Part shown: one piece after another, positions 17,008-24,823 of the stretch
How positions within the stretch are numbered: position 1 is the first letter of the stretch
How the letters are laid out: the number at the start of each line of letters is the position of its first letter
The notes under the pieces: generated by a model
What the model saw: only the letters and a program-made list of their open reading frames with translations
The model's database searches: none
What the model was told of the DNA's origin: nothing
Position numbers and translations under genes: made by a program
Assembly (NCBI GenBank): GCA_934636105.1
Contig: CAKTZR010000023.1
Location: 1 to 39,318, forward strand
From: an uncultured Clostridia bacterium
GTDB lineage: Bacteria; Bacillota; Clostridia; Christensenellales; Aristaeellaceae
Direction of reading: 5' to 3'
DNA length: 39,318 bases

Positions 17008-18789
17008 ATGTTGAAAAAGATCACAAGCCTGCTTCTGACAGGCGCGATGATGCTCGGCGCGGCCGCAACGGCGGAAGGCGTGAGCGGCACGTTCAGCGGC
17101 GAGGGCACGGGTTACGGCGGAACGATTGCCGTCGATGTGACGCTCGAAAACGGCGCGATCACGGGGATTGACGTGACGGGCAGCAACGAGACGCAGGGCA
17201 TCGGCACGGTCGCCATCGACAAGCTGATTCCCGAAATCATCGAGAAGCAGAGCGTGGCGCTCGATGCGGTTTCCGGTGCGACGCGCGCCAGCGAGGGCCT
17301 TCTGGCGGCCGTGACGGCGGCGCTGGAGACGAGCGGCGCGGATATGACCGCCTTTGAAAAAGCGCCCGAAAAGGCGCAGGCCGGCGAACGCGTGGTGCAG
17401 CACCGCGATATCGTGATCGTCGGCGCAGGCCCGGCGGGCATGACGGCGGGCATTTACGCGGCGGAGGGCGGCGCGGATGTGCTCGTGCTGGAAAAGATGG
17501 CGACGGTCGGCGGCGCGGGCGCGATCAGCAGCGGCGCGACGGATTCCTACGGCTCGGCCTTTGCGAAGGAAAAGGGCGTGGAGGACAGCGCGGACAAGCT
17601 CAAGGCGGATATGATGACCGCGGGCCACAACTACAATCAGGAGGATCTGGTCGATCTGTTCATCGCCAATTCCGGCGAGACGTTTGACTGGCTGGTGAGC
17701 CTCGGCGTGGCCTACGGCGATCCGACGCCCAGCGAGGAGCATTCCGTCAACCGCGTCTTCCTGGCGCAGGGCAGCGGCGTGAGCATCACCAACGCCATCG
17801 AAAAGAAATGCGAAGAAGCGGGCGTTGAAATCCTGATGCAGACCCGCGCAACCGAATTGCTGACGGAAGACGGCAAGGTGACGGGCGTGCTGGCCGAGGG
17901 CAGTGACGGCACGGAATACGAAATTTATGCGGATTCCGTGGTGCTGGCGACGGGCGGCTACGGCGCGAACCGCGAATTGCTGACGGATGCGCTGGCGGCT
18001 GTGCCGTATTACGGCGCGGCGTGCAGCACGGGCGACGGCCACATCATGGCGCAGAACGTGGGCGCGGAACTGGTTCACATGGATTTCGGCAAGGTCTATC
18101 CGGGCGGCTGGGAGTATGAAGACGGCAAGGCCAAGATTTCGCTGGGCTACACCCTGCTGGCCGTGCAGCAGGAGGGCGCGATCATCGTCAATTCCGACGG
18201 CGTGCGCACCTTCCGCGAGGGCGGTCTCAACTACGAATTTAAGAACGCCATCAAGGCTGACAAGAACAACGTGAATTACCTCGTGCTGGACGCAGCGGCC
18301 TTTGAGGTTTGGAAAAACGCCGTGAACAGCAAGGCGCGCGGCAATCTGGGCAGCGAAGAAGACATTGAAAACGCCGTGGCCGCCAACGGCGCGAGCAAGC
18401 CGATCATCTACCATGCGGATACGCTGGAGGAGGTCGCGGCGCTGGCCGGCATGGACGGCGACACGCTCAAGGCGACGGTGGAGCGCTGGAACGGCTTCGT
18501 TGCGCAGGGCAAGGATGAGGACTTCGGCCGCACCACGCTGGCGCGCGAAATCGGCGAAGGCCCGTACTACCTGATCGCGGAAAAGACCCGCTTCGCCACG
18601 ACGCTGGGCGGCGTGGTCATCAACACCAACTTTGAAGTGCATACCGCCGCGGGCGACACGATCCCCGGCCTGTATGCGATCGGCGAAATTGCCTTCGGCG
18701 TGAACGGCGACGATACCATTCAGGGCACGCCGCTGACGTGGGCGATTTCTTCCGGCCGCCTGCTCGGTCAGCAGCTGACGGCGAAATAA
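17008..18789 (+). CDS. Secreted FMN-binding/FAD-dependent reductase, non-canonical active site
   Basis: The 593-residue protein has a signal peptide (about residues 1-22). An FMN-binding domain contains D86-AVSGAT-92, the site at which ApbE attaches FMN to Thr. A FAD_binding_2 domain starts with VGAGPAGMTAG (about 138-148). This is the layout of extracytoplasmic fumarate, urocanate and related reductases that accept electrons from the membrane. The fumarate-reductase catalytic residues are not recognisable: the HHTMGG segment reads TTLGGVVI, the NRLGGNA arginine segment reads QGTPLTWAI, and the RRD motif is absent. A different acceptor is therefore likely. The gene has its own promoter and is followed by a LysR regulator on the same strand. 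ApbE and donor genes are not in the window. Confidence 0.92.
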   Translation: MLKKITSLLLTGAMMLGAAATAEGVSGTFSGEGTGYGGTIAVDVTLENGAITGIDVTGSNETQGIGTVAIDKLIPEIIEKQSVALDAVSGATRASEGLLAAVTAALETSGADMTAFEKAPEKAQAGERVVQHRDIVIVGAGPAGMTAGIYAAEGGADVLVLEKMATVGGAGAISSGATDSYGSAFAKEKGVEDSADKLKADMMTAGHNYNQEDLVDLFIANSGETFDWLVSLGVAYGDPTPSEEHSVNRVFLAQGSGVSITNAIEKKCEEAGVEILMQTRATELLTEDGKVTGVLAEGSDGTEYEIYADSVVLATGGYGANRELLTDALAAVPYYGAACSTGDGHIMAQNVGAELVHMDFGKVYPGGWEYEDGKAKISLGYTLLAVQQEGAIIVNSDGVRTFREGGLNYEFKNAIKADKNNVNYLVLDAAAFEVWKNAVNSKARGNLGSEEDIENAVAANGASKPIIYHADTLEEVAALAGMDGDTLKATVERWNGFVAQGKDEDFGRTTLAREIGEGPYYLIAEKTRFATTLGGVVINTNFEVHTAAGDTIPGLYAIGEIAFGVNGDDTIQGTPLTWAISSGRLLGQQLTAK

Positions 18790-18803
18790 ATCCATATCGC
18801 ACG

Positions 18804-18836
18804 GAGGACGCGCTCGAAGCCGGGCGCGCCCTCTTT
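18804..18836 (+). terminator. Terminator after the first flavoprotein gene
   Basis: GAGGACGCGC (18804-18813) pairs with GCGCGCCCTC (18824-18833) with one mismatch, followed by TTTGG. Confidence 0.6.
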
Positions 18837-18839
18837 GGC

Positions 18840-18868
18840 TTGCGCGCAGGGGTGAACCGTGCTATGAT
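18840..18868 (+). promoter_or_regulatory. Promoter of the LysR regulator gene
   Basis: TTGCGC (18840-18845), 17-base spacer, TATGAT (18863-18868), directly after the preceding terminator. Confidence 0.6.
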
Positions 18869-18887
18869 CGACAATGGGTGAGGAGAC

Positions 18888-19784
18888 ATGAACATACAGG
18901 CCATTCAAATGTTTGTGTGCGTGGCGGAGGAGCTGAGCTTTTCGCGGGCGGCGGAAAAGCTGTTCGTTTCCCAGCCCGCCATCAGCAAGCAGATTCAGCA
19001 GATGGAGCGCGAGCTGGGGGTCACGCTGCTCAAGCGGGATCGTCATCAGGTGAGATTGACCCCGGCCGGGGCGGCCTGCCTGCCGCTGTTTCAGCAGATG
19101 AAACAGGATTACGAGCGCATCCAGCGCATCGCCCGGCGGTTTGACACCGACGTGCAGGGCAACGTTGGGCTGGCCTATCCCAATGTGACGACGCTTTCGC
19201 TGATGTCCGAAACGCTGGCGGCGCTTCGGGAGCAGTTTCCGCTGCTGCATGTGCAGCCGATGAAAACGCCTGCCTTGCAGCTGGTGCAGTCGCTCGACGA
19301 GGGAACGGCCGCCATGGCGATTGTGTTTCACGAGATGATTCGCAACCGCACTGATATGGCCTACGTGCTGCTGCGCCGCGGGCGCATGTCCGCGCTCGTG
19401 CCCAAGACGCATGAGCTGGCTTCGCGCCCGTATCTGGATTATGCGACGCTGCGCTCCTATCCGCTGATTCTGCATGAAATGAGCGCCAACCAGCTGGAAA
19501 TGACGGGCATGCTGGCGGAGTTGAGCGCGCACGGGATCGATTATCATACCAGCCGAAGGGAAAAGCGCGCCGAGGATATCCTGCTGCATGCGGCGATGGG
19601 CGAGGGCATTGGGCTGATGCCGGATGGTTTTCTCTGCTTCCGGGTTGAATCGCTGGCAGTTCTGCCCGTGATCGACAGCTCGCTGGAAAACGACGTGGTG
19701 CTGGCGTGGCCTGCAGCGGATACGACGCCCGCCATCAAGGCGATTGTGCAGCTGGTCGAGCAGCGCTCTGTCCATAAAGCGTAG
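18888..19784 (+). CDS. LysR-family transcriptional regulator
   Basis: The 298-residue protein starts at an ATG with GAGGAG. The N-terminal winged helix-turn-helix is classic (LSFSRAAEKLFVSQPAISKQ, then LGVTLLKRDR). A LysR substrate-binding domain occupies about residues 90-295. It is cotranscribed in orientation with, but has its own promoter after, the secreted flavoprotein gene. A plausible target is that gene or its respiratory acceptor pathway. No clear T-N11-A operator could be assigned by eye. Confidence 0.93.
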   Translation: MNIQAIQMFVCVAEELSFSRAAEKLFVSQPAISKQIQQMERELGVTLLKRDRHQVRLTPAGAACLPLFQQMKQDYERIQRIARRFDTDVQGNVGLAYPNVTTLSLMSETLAALREQFPLLHVQPMKTPALQLVQSLDEGTAAMAIVFHEMIRNRTDMAYVLLRRGRMSALVPKTHELASRPYLDYATLRSYPLILHEMSANQLEMTGMLAELSAHGIDYHTSRREKRAEDILLHAAMGEGIGLMPDGFLCFRVESLAVLPVIDSSLENDVVLAWPAADTTPAIKAIVQLVEQRSVHKA

Positions 19785-19805
19785 GCGAGTGAACCGCGTA
19801 TCAAA

Positions 19806-19855
19806 AAATCCTCTGCCGGAAGGAATGCATTTCCATCAGGACAGAGGATTTCTTT
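19806..19855. terminator. Bidirectional terminator between convergent LysR and ABC genes
   Basis: AAATCCTCTG (19806-19815) pairs with CAGAGGATTT (19842-19851). The inner loop also pairs partly (GGAA/TTCC), and A/T runs flank both sides. Confidence 0.75.
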
Positions 19856-19868
19856 ATATCTGTGTGAA

Positions 19869-20978
19869 TCAGAACGACACGCTGCCGAAGCCGACGCTCT
19901 TGCCGCTGGCCTTGTCAAACAGCGCGATGTTGTCGCCGACGATGTTCAGCGCAAGTTCGGTATCCACGGCGTAATCGACGCAGCCGAAGACCACGCTGGT
20001 GAGCATTGTGCTGCCGCAGGTCAGCTTGACCGTCGTTTCCATGCCGGCGGGCAGGGTGGAATACGTCTTGCCGCGCAGCGGGCTGCCCGCCTGAATCGGC
20101 AGGAACTCCGGACGGACGCCGAGCACAACATCGCCCCTGATCTCGCCCAGCGGCGCTTTGGCGGTGAACGTCGCGTCGTGTCCCAGCAGGGAGAGCGACG
20201 CGCGATTTCCGCCGGCGGATTTCACCGTCGCGGGGATGAAGTTCATCGTCGGGTTGCCGACAAACTCCGCGACGAACAGGTTCGCCGGATGACCGTAAAT
20301 TTCCAGCGGCGGCGCGTATTGCTGCAAAACGCCCGTGTCCATCAGGCAGACTTTGGTGGAGAGCGTCATGGCTTCCAGCTGGTCGTGCGTGACATAAACG
20401 AACGTGCTGTTCGTGTCCGAATGCAGGCGCTTCAGCTCGGTGCGCATCTCCTGCCGCAGTTTTGCGTCGAGGTTGGAGAGCGGCTCGTCCATGAACAGCA
20501 CCTTCGGGCTGGGCGCGAGCGTGCGGGCAATGGCGACGCGCTGCTGCTGGCCGCCGGAAAGCTCGGCGGGGTAGCGCTTTTCAAACTGCTCGATTTTGAG
20601 CAGGGCGAGCAGCTCGTCCACGCGCTTGCGGATGCGCGCCTTGTCCCACTTGAGCATTTCCAGGCCGAAAGCGATGTTTTCATACACCGTCATGTGCGGC
20701 CAGAGCGCGTAGTTTTGAAACAGAAAGCCGATGTCGCGCTTGTTCGGCGGCAGGTTGATGCCCTTTTCGGAATCGAAAACCGGCATGCCGTCGATGAGGA
20801 TGCGGCCGCTGGTCGGCGTTTCAAGCCCGGCGATCATGCGCAGGGTGGTCGTCTTGCCGCAGCCGGAGGGGCCGAGCAGGGTGATAAAGCCGCGATCCTG
20901 AATCTGCAAATCCAGATCCTGCACGGCGACGAACTTGTCAAAGCGCTTGGTGACGTGTTGCAAAATAATTTCCGGCAT
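19869..20978 (-). CDS. ABC importer ATPase, Fbp/Pot type
   Basis: The 369-residue protein starts at the ATG eight bases after GGAGG; an upstream in-frame start overlaps the permease gene. It has Walker A GPSGCGKTT, signature LSGGQQQR, Walker B VLFMDEPLSNLD and the switch His in YVTHDQLEAM. A C-terminal TOBE-type domain (about residues 280-369) is typical of the MalK/PotA/FbpC class. It powers the two-domain permease whose gene ends 4 bases upstream. Substrates of this class include ferric iron, phosphonates, thiamine and polyamines; sequence alone does not choose between them. Confidence 0.94.
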   Translation of the reverse strand: MPEIILQHVTKRFDKFVAVQDLDLQIQDRGFITLLGPSGCGKTTTLRMIAGLETPTSGRILIDGMPVFDSEKGINLPPNKRDIGFLFQNYALWPHMTVYENIAFGLEMLKWDKARIRKRVDELLALLKIEQFEKRYPAELSGGQQQRVAIARTLAPSPKVLFMDEPLSNLDAKLRQEMRTELKRLHSDTNSTFVYVTHDQLEAMTLSTKVCLMDTGVLQQYAPPLEIYGHPANLFVAEFVGNPTMNFIPATVKSAGGNRASLSLLGHDATFTAKAPLGEIRGDVVLGVRPEFLPIQAGSPLRGKTYSTLPAGMETTVKLTCGSTMLTSVVFGCVDYAVDTELALNIVGDNIALFDKASGKSVGFGSVSF

Positions 20979-20982
20979 GTTG

Positions 20983-22803
20983 TCAGCCTCCGATGCCTTT
21001 GTCAAAGGATGCGCCCGTCAGCTTATTGGTGACAAAGTTGATGAGAATGATGATGAGGATGATGAGCAGCGTGACGGCGCTGCCGTATTGCGCGTATCCG
21101 GTTTCGTTGAAGGAAAAGAGCATCGTGGTCAGCAGATAGCGCGCATAGGGCACCAGCAGGGTGAACAGCGCAACCTCGCGCATCACGGAAATCACCGGCA
21201 GCAGATAGCCGGAGATGATGCTGCTCTTTTGAATCGGGAACAGAATGCGGGTCATGCGCGTGCGCCACGGCACGCCGAAGATGACGGCGGCTTCTTCGAT
21301 TTCCGGGGCGATCTGCATCATGCTGTTCACGCCGCTGCGGGAAGCGAACGGCAGGAACTTGATGGAAGCCACCAGCACCAGCACGCCGAATGTGCCATAC
21401 AGGAATTTGAAATTCGCGGACGTGGCCACGGCGAGGTAAATCGTCGCAAACGCCATCGCAGGCATCAGATACGGGAAGAAGGCGAGACTTTCCACGATGC
21501 GGGAGAGCTTGCTGCCGCGGCGGCGCACGCACGCATAGCCGATGAGCATGCCGCAGGTGCCGACAATCGCGGCGACAACCAGCGCCAGCAGCACCTGACG
21601 CAGCAGCGCGCTCCACATCGTCGTGTTGAGCAGAATGCCCGCGATCATGCCGGTTTCATAGGCCGAATCCTCCGTGCCGATCCAGAAATGCAGCGTCATG
21701 TTGCTCAGGCTGTAATTGCCGGGCTGACGGATGACGGATTCCAGCGCGAAGGAGATCAGCGGCATGATGGCAAAGAACGCCGTGAAGACGATCAGCACGA
21801 TGCTGATGGGCCAGTTGGCCTTGCGCAGCTTGACCAGCGAAACCTGGCCGCTCTTGCCGGTGACGGTGGTGAAGGATTTGCGCTTGCCGGTGAAATGCTG
21901 GTTGATGCCCAGAATCAGGCAGCCCAGCAGGATGGAGACAAACGCGATGATGTAGCCCTGCCCCTGATAGCCCGCCTGAATCAAGGCGCGCATCTTGGTG
22001 GAGAGCGTGTAGCACTTCACCGCCGAGCCGAGGAACACCGGCACGGTGTACGAGCTGAAGCCGCTGGAAAAGATCAGCAGGAACGTCGAGAGAATCGCGG
22101 GCATGACGATCGGGATGGTCACGCGGCGGATGATCGTCGCGCGGCTGGCCTTGAGAATCGTTGCGCTTTCCTCAAGCGTCGCATCCATGTTTTTGAGAAT
22201 GCCGCCGATGAGCAGGTACGCGAACGGGGAATAATGCAGCCCCGTCACGATAATCATCGGGAACAGGCCGTAGACAAACCACTCCGGCATGCACACGCCG
22301 AAGATGGATTCCACCATGCCGATGTTGCCGCCGCCGACCTGGCTGTTTTGGAACATGTTCGTCCAGAACAGGGCGAGCGTCCACGCGGGCATCATGTAGG
22401 GGAAGACGAAAACCGCCGAAATGAACTTTTTGCACTTGAGATCGGACCGCGTGATGAACCACGCGACCGTGCCGCCGACCGCAATGCCCAGCAGACCGGA
22501 GCCGAGCGCGACGATCAGCGAATTCCAAAGGGGCTGCCAGAAGTTGACCTGGCTCCAATCGTCCCCGGCAAACAGCTTTTGGAAGTGCCAGAGGGTCGTG
22601 GATCCGACCGGCAGGCGCAGCAGCTTCTTTTCCGTGCCGACGTGCACGGTAAACATATTGCCCAGCATCGTAGCCATCGGCATCAGGCTGAGCACCACCA
22701 GCACGATCAGAAAGAAGACCAGCAGCAGATTGGCCGGTTTGGAGACGAACGCCCGCAGCCGATAGCGCCACGGTTCGTGTCTTAAATCGCGCGTATGAAC
22801 CAT
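20983..22803 (-). CDS. Two-domain ABC importer permease, FbpB type
   Basis: The 606-residue protein is a fusion of two BPD_transp_1 permease halves with about twelve membrane spans. Each half has its coupling loop: EESATILKASRATIIRRV (about residue 215) and EEAAVIFGVPWRTRM (about residue 525). Such fused permeases are typical of ferric-iron and 2-aminoethylphosphonate-type importers, in which one chain replaces a dimer. It lies between the solute-binding protein gene upstream and the ATPase gene downstream in one operon. A large palindromic element precedes its start, between it and the binding-protein gene. Confidence 0.93.
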   Translation of the reverse strand: MVHTRDLRHEPWRYRLRAFVSKPANLLLVFFLIVLVVLSLMPMATMLGNMFTVHVGTEKKLLRLPVGSTTLWHFQKLFAGDDWSQVNFWQPLWNSLIVALGSGLLGIAVGGTVAWFITRSDLKCKKFISAVFVFPYMMPAWTLALFWTNMFQNSQVGGGNIGMVESIFGVCMPEWFVYGLFPMIIVTGLHYSPFAYLLIGGILKNMDATLEESATILKASRATIIRRVTIPIVMPAILSTFLLIFSSGFSSYTVPVFLGSAVKCYTLSTKMRALIQAGYQGQGYIIAFVSILLGCLILGINQHFTGKRKSFTTVTGKSGQVSLVKLRKANWPISIVLIVFTAFFAIMPLISFALESVIRQPGNYSLSNMTLHFWIGTEDSAYETGMIAGILLNTTMWSALLRQVLLALVVAAIVGTCGMLIGYACVRRRGSKLSRIVESLAFFPYLMPAMAFATIYLAVATSANFKFLYGTFGVLVLVASIKFLPFASRSGVNSMMQIAPEIEEAAVIFGVPWRTRMTRILFPIQKSSIISGYLLPVISVMREVALFTLLVPYARYLLTTMLFSFNETGYAQYGSAVTLLIILIIILINFVTNKLTGASFDKGIGG

Positions 22804-22822
22804 CGTTTTTCCTCCGCTTTTG

Positions 22823-22916
22823 AAAAAAAGAGCCGCCGCATGGCCGCCTCTCCCGTCTCCCCCATCGGGGGAGCTGTCACGATGTGACGGAGAGGAAGGT
22901 CATGCAACAGCTCTTT
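22823..22916 (-). repeat. Cloverleaf palindromic repeat inside an intercistronic terminator
   Basis: On the minus strand the outer stem pairs AAAGAGC (22916-22910) with GCTCTTT (22833-22827), ending in a T-run, so it is terminator-like. Inside, CCTCTCCGTC/GACGGGAGAGG forms a second stem. That stem encloses two compact hairpins, GTCAC-atc-GTGAC (22888-22876) and CTCCCCC-gatGGGGGAG (22873-22857). Similar GGGGGAG-containing palindromes are dispersed between genes in gut Clostridia (from memory). It lies after the binding-protein stop and before the permease start, and probably lowers permease and ATPase expression relative to the binding protein. Confidence 0.7.
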
Positions 22917-22938
22917 CGCTTATTCGATTTTGAAGTGA

Positions 22939-24114
22939 TTAGCCAACGCGGGTCGCGATGAACTCATACACGTCGATGTAGTGCTCGTAGAGATAATCGA
23001 GGTCTTCAAGCACCAGCTTGTCCTGCCAATACTCAAACGGCTCGTCCTCCAGGCCTTCCGGCTTCTGGATGGAGGTGTTCGGAGAGTAGTAGCCCTGGCT
23101 GGAGTTCCAGCTCTTTTCGCCCGCAAAGCCGTCTTCGCTCAGCAGGTAGTTGATAAACAGCGCGCAGGTGTAGGGGCACTCGGTATCCTTGCACACGGTC
23201 GCGTAAATCGGATACATGAAGCCGGAGAAGCCGTCTACATCGTTTTCAAACTGCACGACGGTCAGCTTGCCGCGGTCGGCTTCGTCCACCTTGCGCAGCT
23301 TGGAGAACACGAACAGGCCCATGTTGCCCGCCGCGCCGGAGGCGATGCCCGTCGCCATCTTGGAGGCGGAGGTGTAGGTGTAGTTCACGTTGCCCAGAAA
23401 GCCCGCGATCCACTCATAAGCGGCGGATTCGAACTCGCCCTTTTCCCAGGCCTTGCCGTAGTAATCTTCGTAAGCCTTTTCAAGCTTCTCGTTCCATTCC
23501 GGGCTGGTCAGCATAATCAGGAAGTTGATGTTGACGGTCTCGTTGGTCGGGTCCTTGAAGAAGACCTTGTCCTTCCACTTTTCTTCCGTCAGCTCCCAAA
23601 CGTTCTTGAGACCAACGCTGCCCTCGGTGTTGTTGTAGATGAGCAGCGAGTTGACGAATGTCACGACCGCCGGATTGCGGTATTGCTCGTCCACAACGTC
23701 CTCAAGCGCCTTCGGGAAATACGCATAGCTCAAGCCGTCGTCGAGCAGATAGGTCTTGAGGTCGGCGCCGTTCTGCGTGAGCGCCATGTCGGCGGAGTCC
23801 TTCACGCCCGAACCGATGGTGTTGGTCAGGATGGTGTAGGATTCGCCGTCGTCGATCTCGGCGTAAATCACCTTGCCATCCAGCGCGGGATAAGCCTGCA
23901 TGAAGTTGGCGGCGGCCTTTTCGGCGAAGGACGTGGTGGAGTAGAAGTTGAGCTGCGCGCCCGCGGCCATTTCTTCCTGCGCCTTGGCGTAAAGCTCGTC
24001 GTTGGTCATCGTCGCAGCCTTTTCCAGCGCGTCGCTCACATTGTCGGCCAGAGCGGTTGCGCCGGCGGTCATCAGCATCGCGGCAGACAGAACCAGAGGC
24101 AGAAGTCGTTTCAT
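22939..24114 (-). CDS. Secreted solute-binding protein of the Fbp-type ABC importer
   Basis: The 391-residue protein starts at the second in-frame ATG, nine bases after GGAGG; the first ATG is too close to that site. The signal peptide ends ATALA-DN and has no lipobox Cys, unusual for a Gram-positive importer. The mature part is an extracellular binding fold of the iron/organophosphate type (YSTTSFAEKAAANF, LLIYNNTEG, GFSGFMYPIYATV). It delivers substrate to the downstream FbpB-type permease. A perfect consensus promoter drives it. Without a lipid anchor it may be released or bound to the permease. Confidence 0.92.
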   Translation of the reverse strand: MKRLLPLVLSAAMLMTAGATALADNVSDALEKAATMTNDELYAKAQEEMAAGAQLNFYSTTSFAEKAAANFMQAYPALDGKVIYAEIDDGESYTILTNTIGSGVKDSADMALTQNGADLKTYLLDDGLSYAYFPKALEDVVDEQYRNPAVVTFVNSLLIYNNTEGSVGLKNVWELTEEKWKDKVFFKDPTNETVNINFLIMLTSPEWNEKLEKAYEDYYGKAWEKGEFESAAYEWIAGFLGNVNYTYTSASKMATGIASGAAGNMGLFVFSKLRKVDEADRGKLTVVQFENDVDGFSGFMYPIYATVCKDTECPYTCALFINYLLSEDGFAGEKSWNSSQGYYSPNTSIQKPEGLEDEPFEYWQDKLVLEDLDYLYEHYIDVYEFIATRVG

Positions 24115-24174
24115 GAGATACATCCTCCTTCATTGTTGACGTGGATTTTCCAAAAACGAAACATATTTTTTACA

Positions 24175-24204
24175 ATTATACGGCGGTTTGGAGGAAACTG
24201 TCAA
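24175..24204 (-). promoter_or_regulatory. Consensus promoter of the Fbp-type importer operon
   Basis: On the minus strand TTGACA (24204-24199) and TATAAT (24180-24175), both perfect, with an 18-base spacer. It diverges from the marR promoter. Confidence 0.85.
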
Positions 24205-24242
24205 GATGGAATGTACAAAATGGATAAAAAGCAATCAAAATC

Positions 24243-24271
24243 TTGTCTTTTCCGCCCATCCGTGCTATACT
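24243..24271 (+). promoter_or_regulatory. Promoter of the MarR/ABC exporter operon
   Basis: TTGTCT (24243-24248), 17-base spacer, TATACT (24266-24271). Confidence 0.8.
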
Positions 24272-24286
24272 GTCCGCGAAAACAAG

Positions 24287-24318
24287 TTGCACATACAACT
24301 AAATGGTTGTACCTACAA
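24287..24318 (+). promoter_or_regulatory. Tandem palindromic operators, likely MarR sites
   Basis: TTGCACATACAA (24287-24298) and TTGTACCTACAA (24307-24318) are two near-identical 12-base palindromes (TTGTA-NN-TACAA) spaced 20 bases centre to centre, two helical turns. They lie just downstream of the expected transcription start. Autorepression by the following MarR protein is the natural reading. Confidence 0.75.
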
Positions 24319-24343
24319 GCATTTGAAGAATCGAGATGAAAGC

Positions 24344-24823
24344 ATGGAACATCCGGCAAGAAAAATCACCAAAATTGCGCGCGAAGCGGAGCACATCGTG
24401 CTTCTGGCCATGCGGCAGGACGATATCGGCACGGCGGAAATCGACTGCATTCATGCCCTGCGCCATCACCCGGGCATCACGCAGACGGAGCTGGCCGATA
24501 TGCTGCACGCCGACAAGCCCGCCATCGCCCGCCGAACGGCGAGTTTGGAGCGCAAGGGCTACCTTCGCCGCGAGCCGAATCCCGAGGACGGCCGCAGCCA
24601 GCTGCTCTTTGCCACGCCGCAGGCCGAGGGGCTGCGCAATGCGAAGGCTGAAACGGAAAGCGCCTTTTACGATTATCTGATGGAGGGGCTTTCCGAGTGC
24701 GACCGCGAGACTTTTTTAAACCTGCTTGACGTGGTCTATCGCCGCTCCAAGGCGGAGAGCCGCGCGGGCTTCCCGCATCTGAAACACATGTTGGAAGGAA
24801 AAACGGATGAAACAGAAACATGA
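24344..24823 (+). CDS. MarR-family transcriptional regulator
   Basis: The 159-residue protein starts at the ATG of MEHPARK, giving normal MarR length; a longer frame from 24188 would include the promoter and operators and is rejected. The winged helix has TQTELADMLHADKPAIARRTASLERKG split over the recognition helix and wing, then DGRSQLLFATPQAEG. It probably represses its own operon at the tandem palindromes upstream and responds to a toxic compound. Its end overlaps the first ABC gene by 17 bases. Confidence 0.92.
   Translation: MEHPARKITKIAREAEHIVLLAMRQDDIGTAEIDCIHALRHHPGITQTELADMLHADKPAIARRTASLERKGYLRREPNPEDGRSQLLFATPQAEGLRNAKAETESAFYDYLMEGLSECDRETFLNLLDVVYRRSKAESRAGFPHLKHMLEGKTDETET

Noticed and set aside
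24188..24343. N-terminal extension of the MarR frame
   Set aside because: It would translate the promoter and both operators; MarR length and the start at 24344 fit better.
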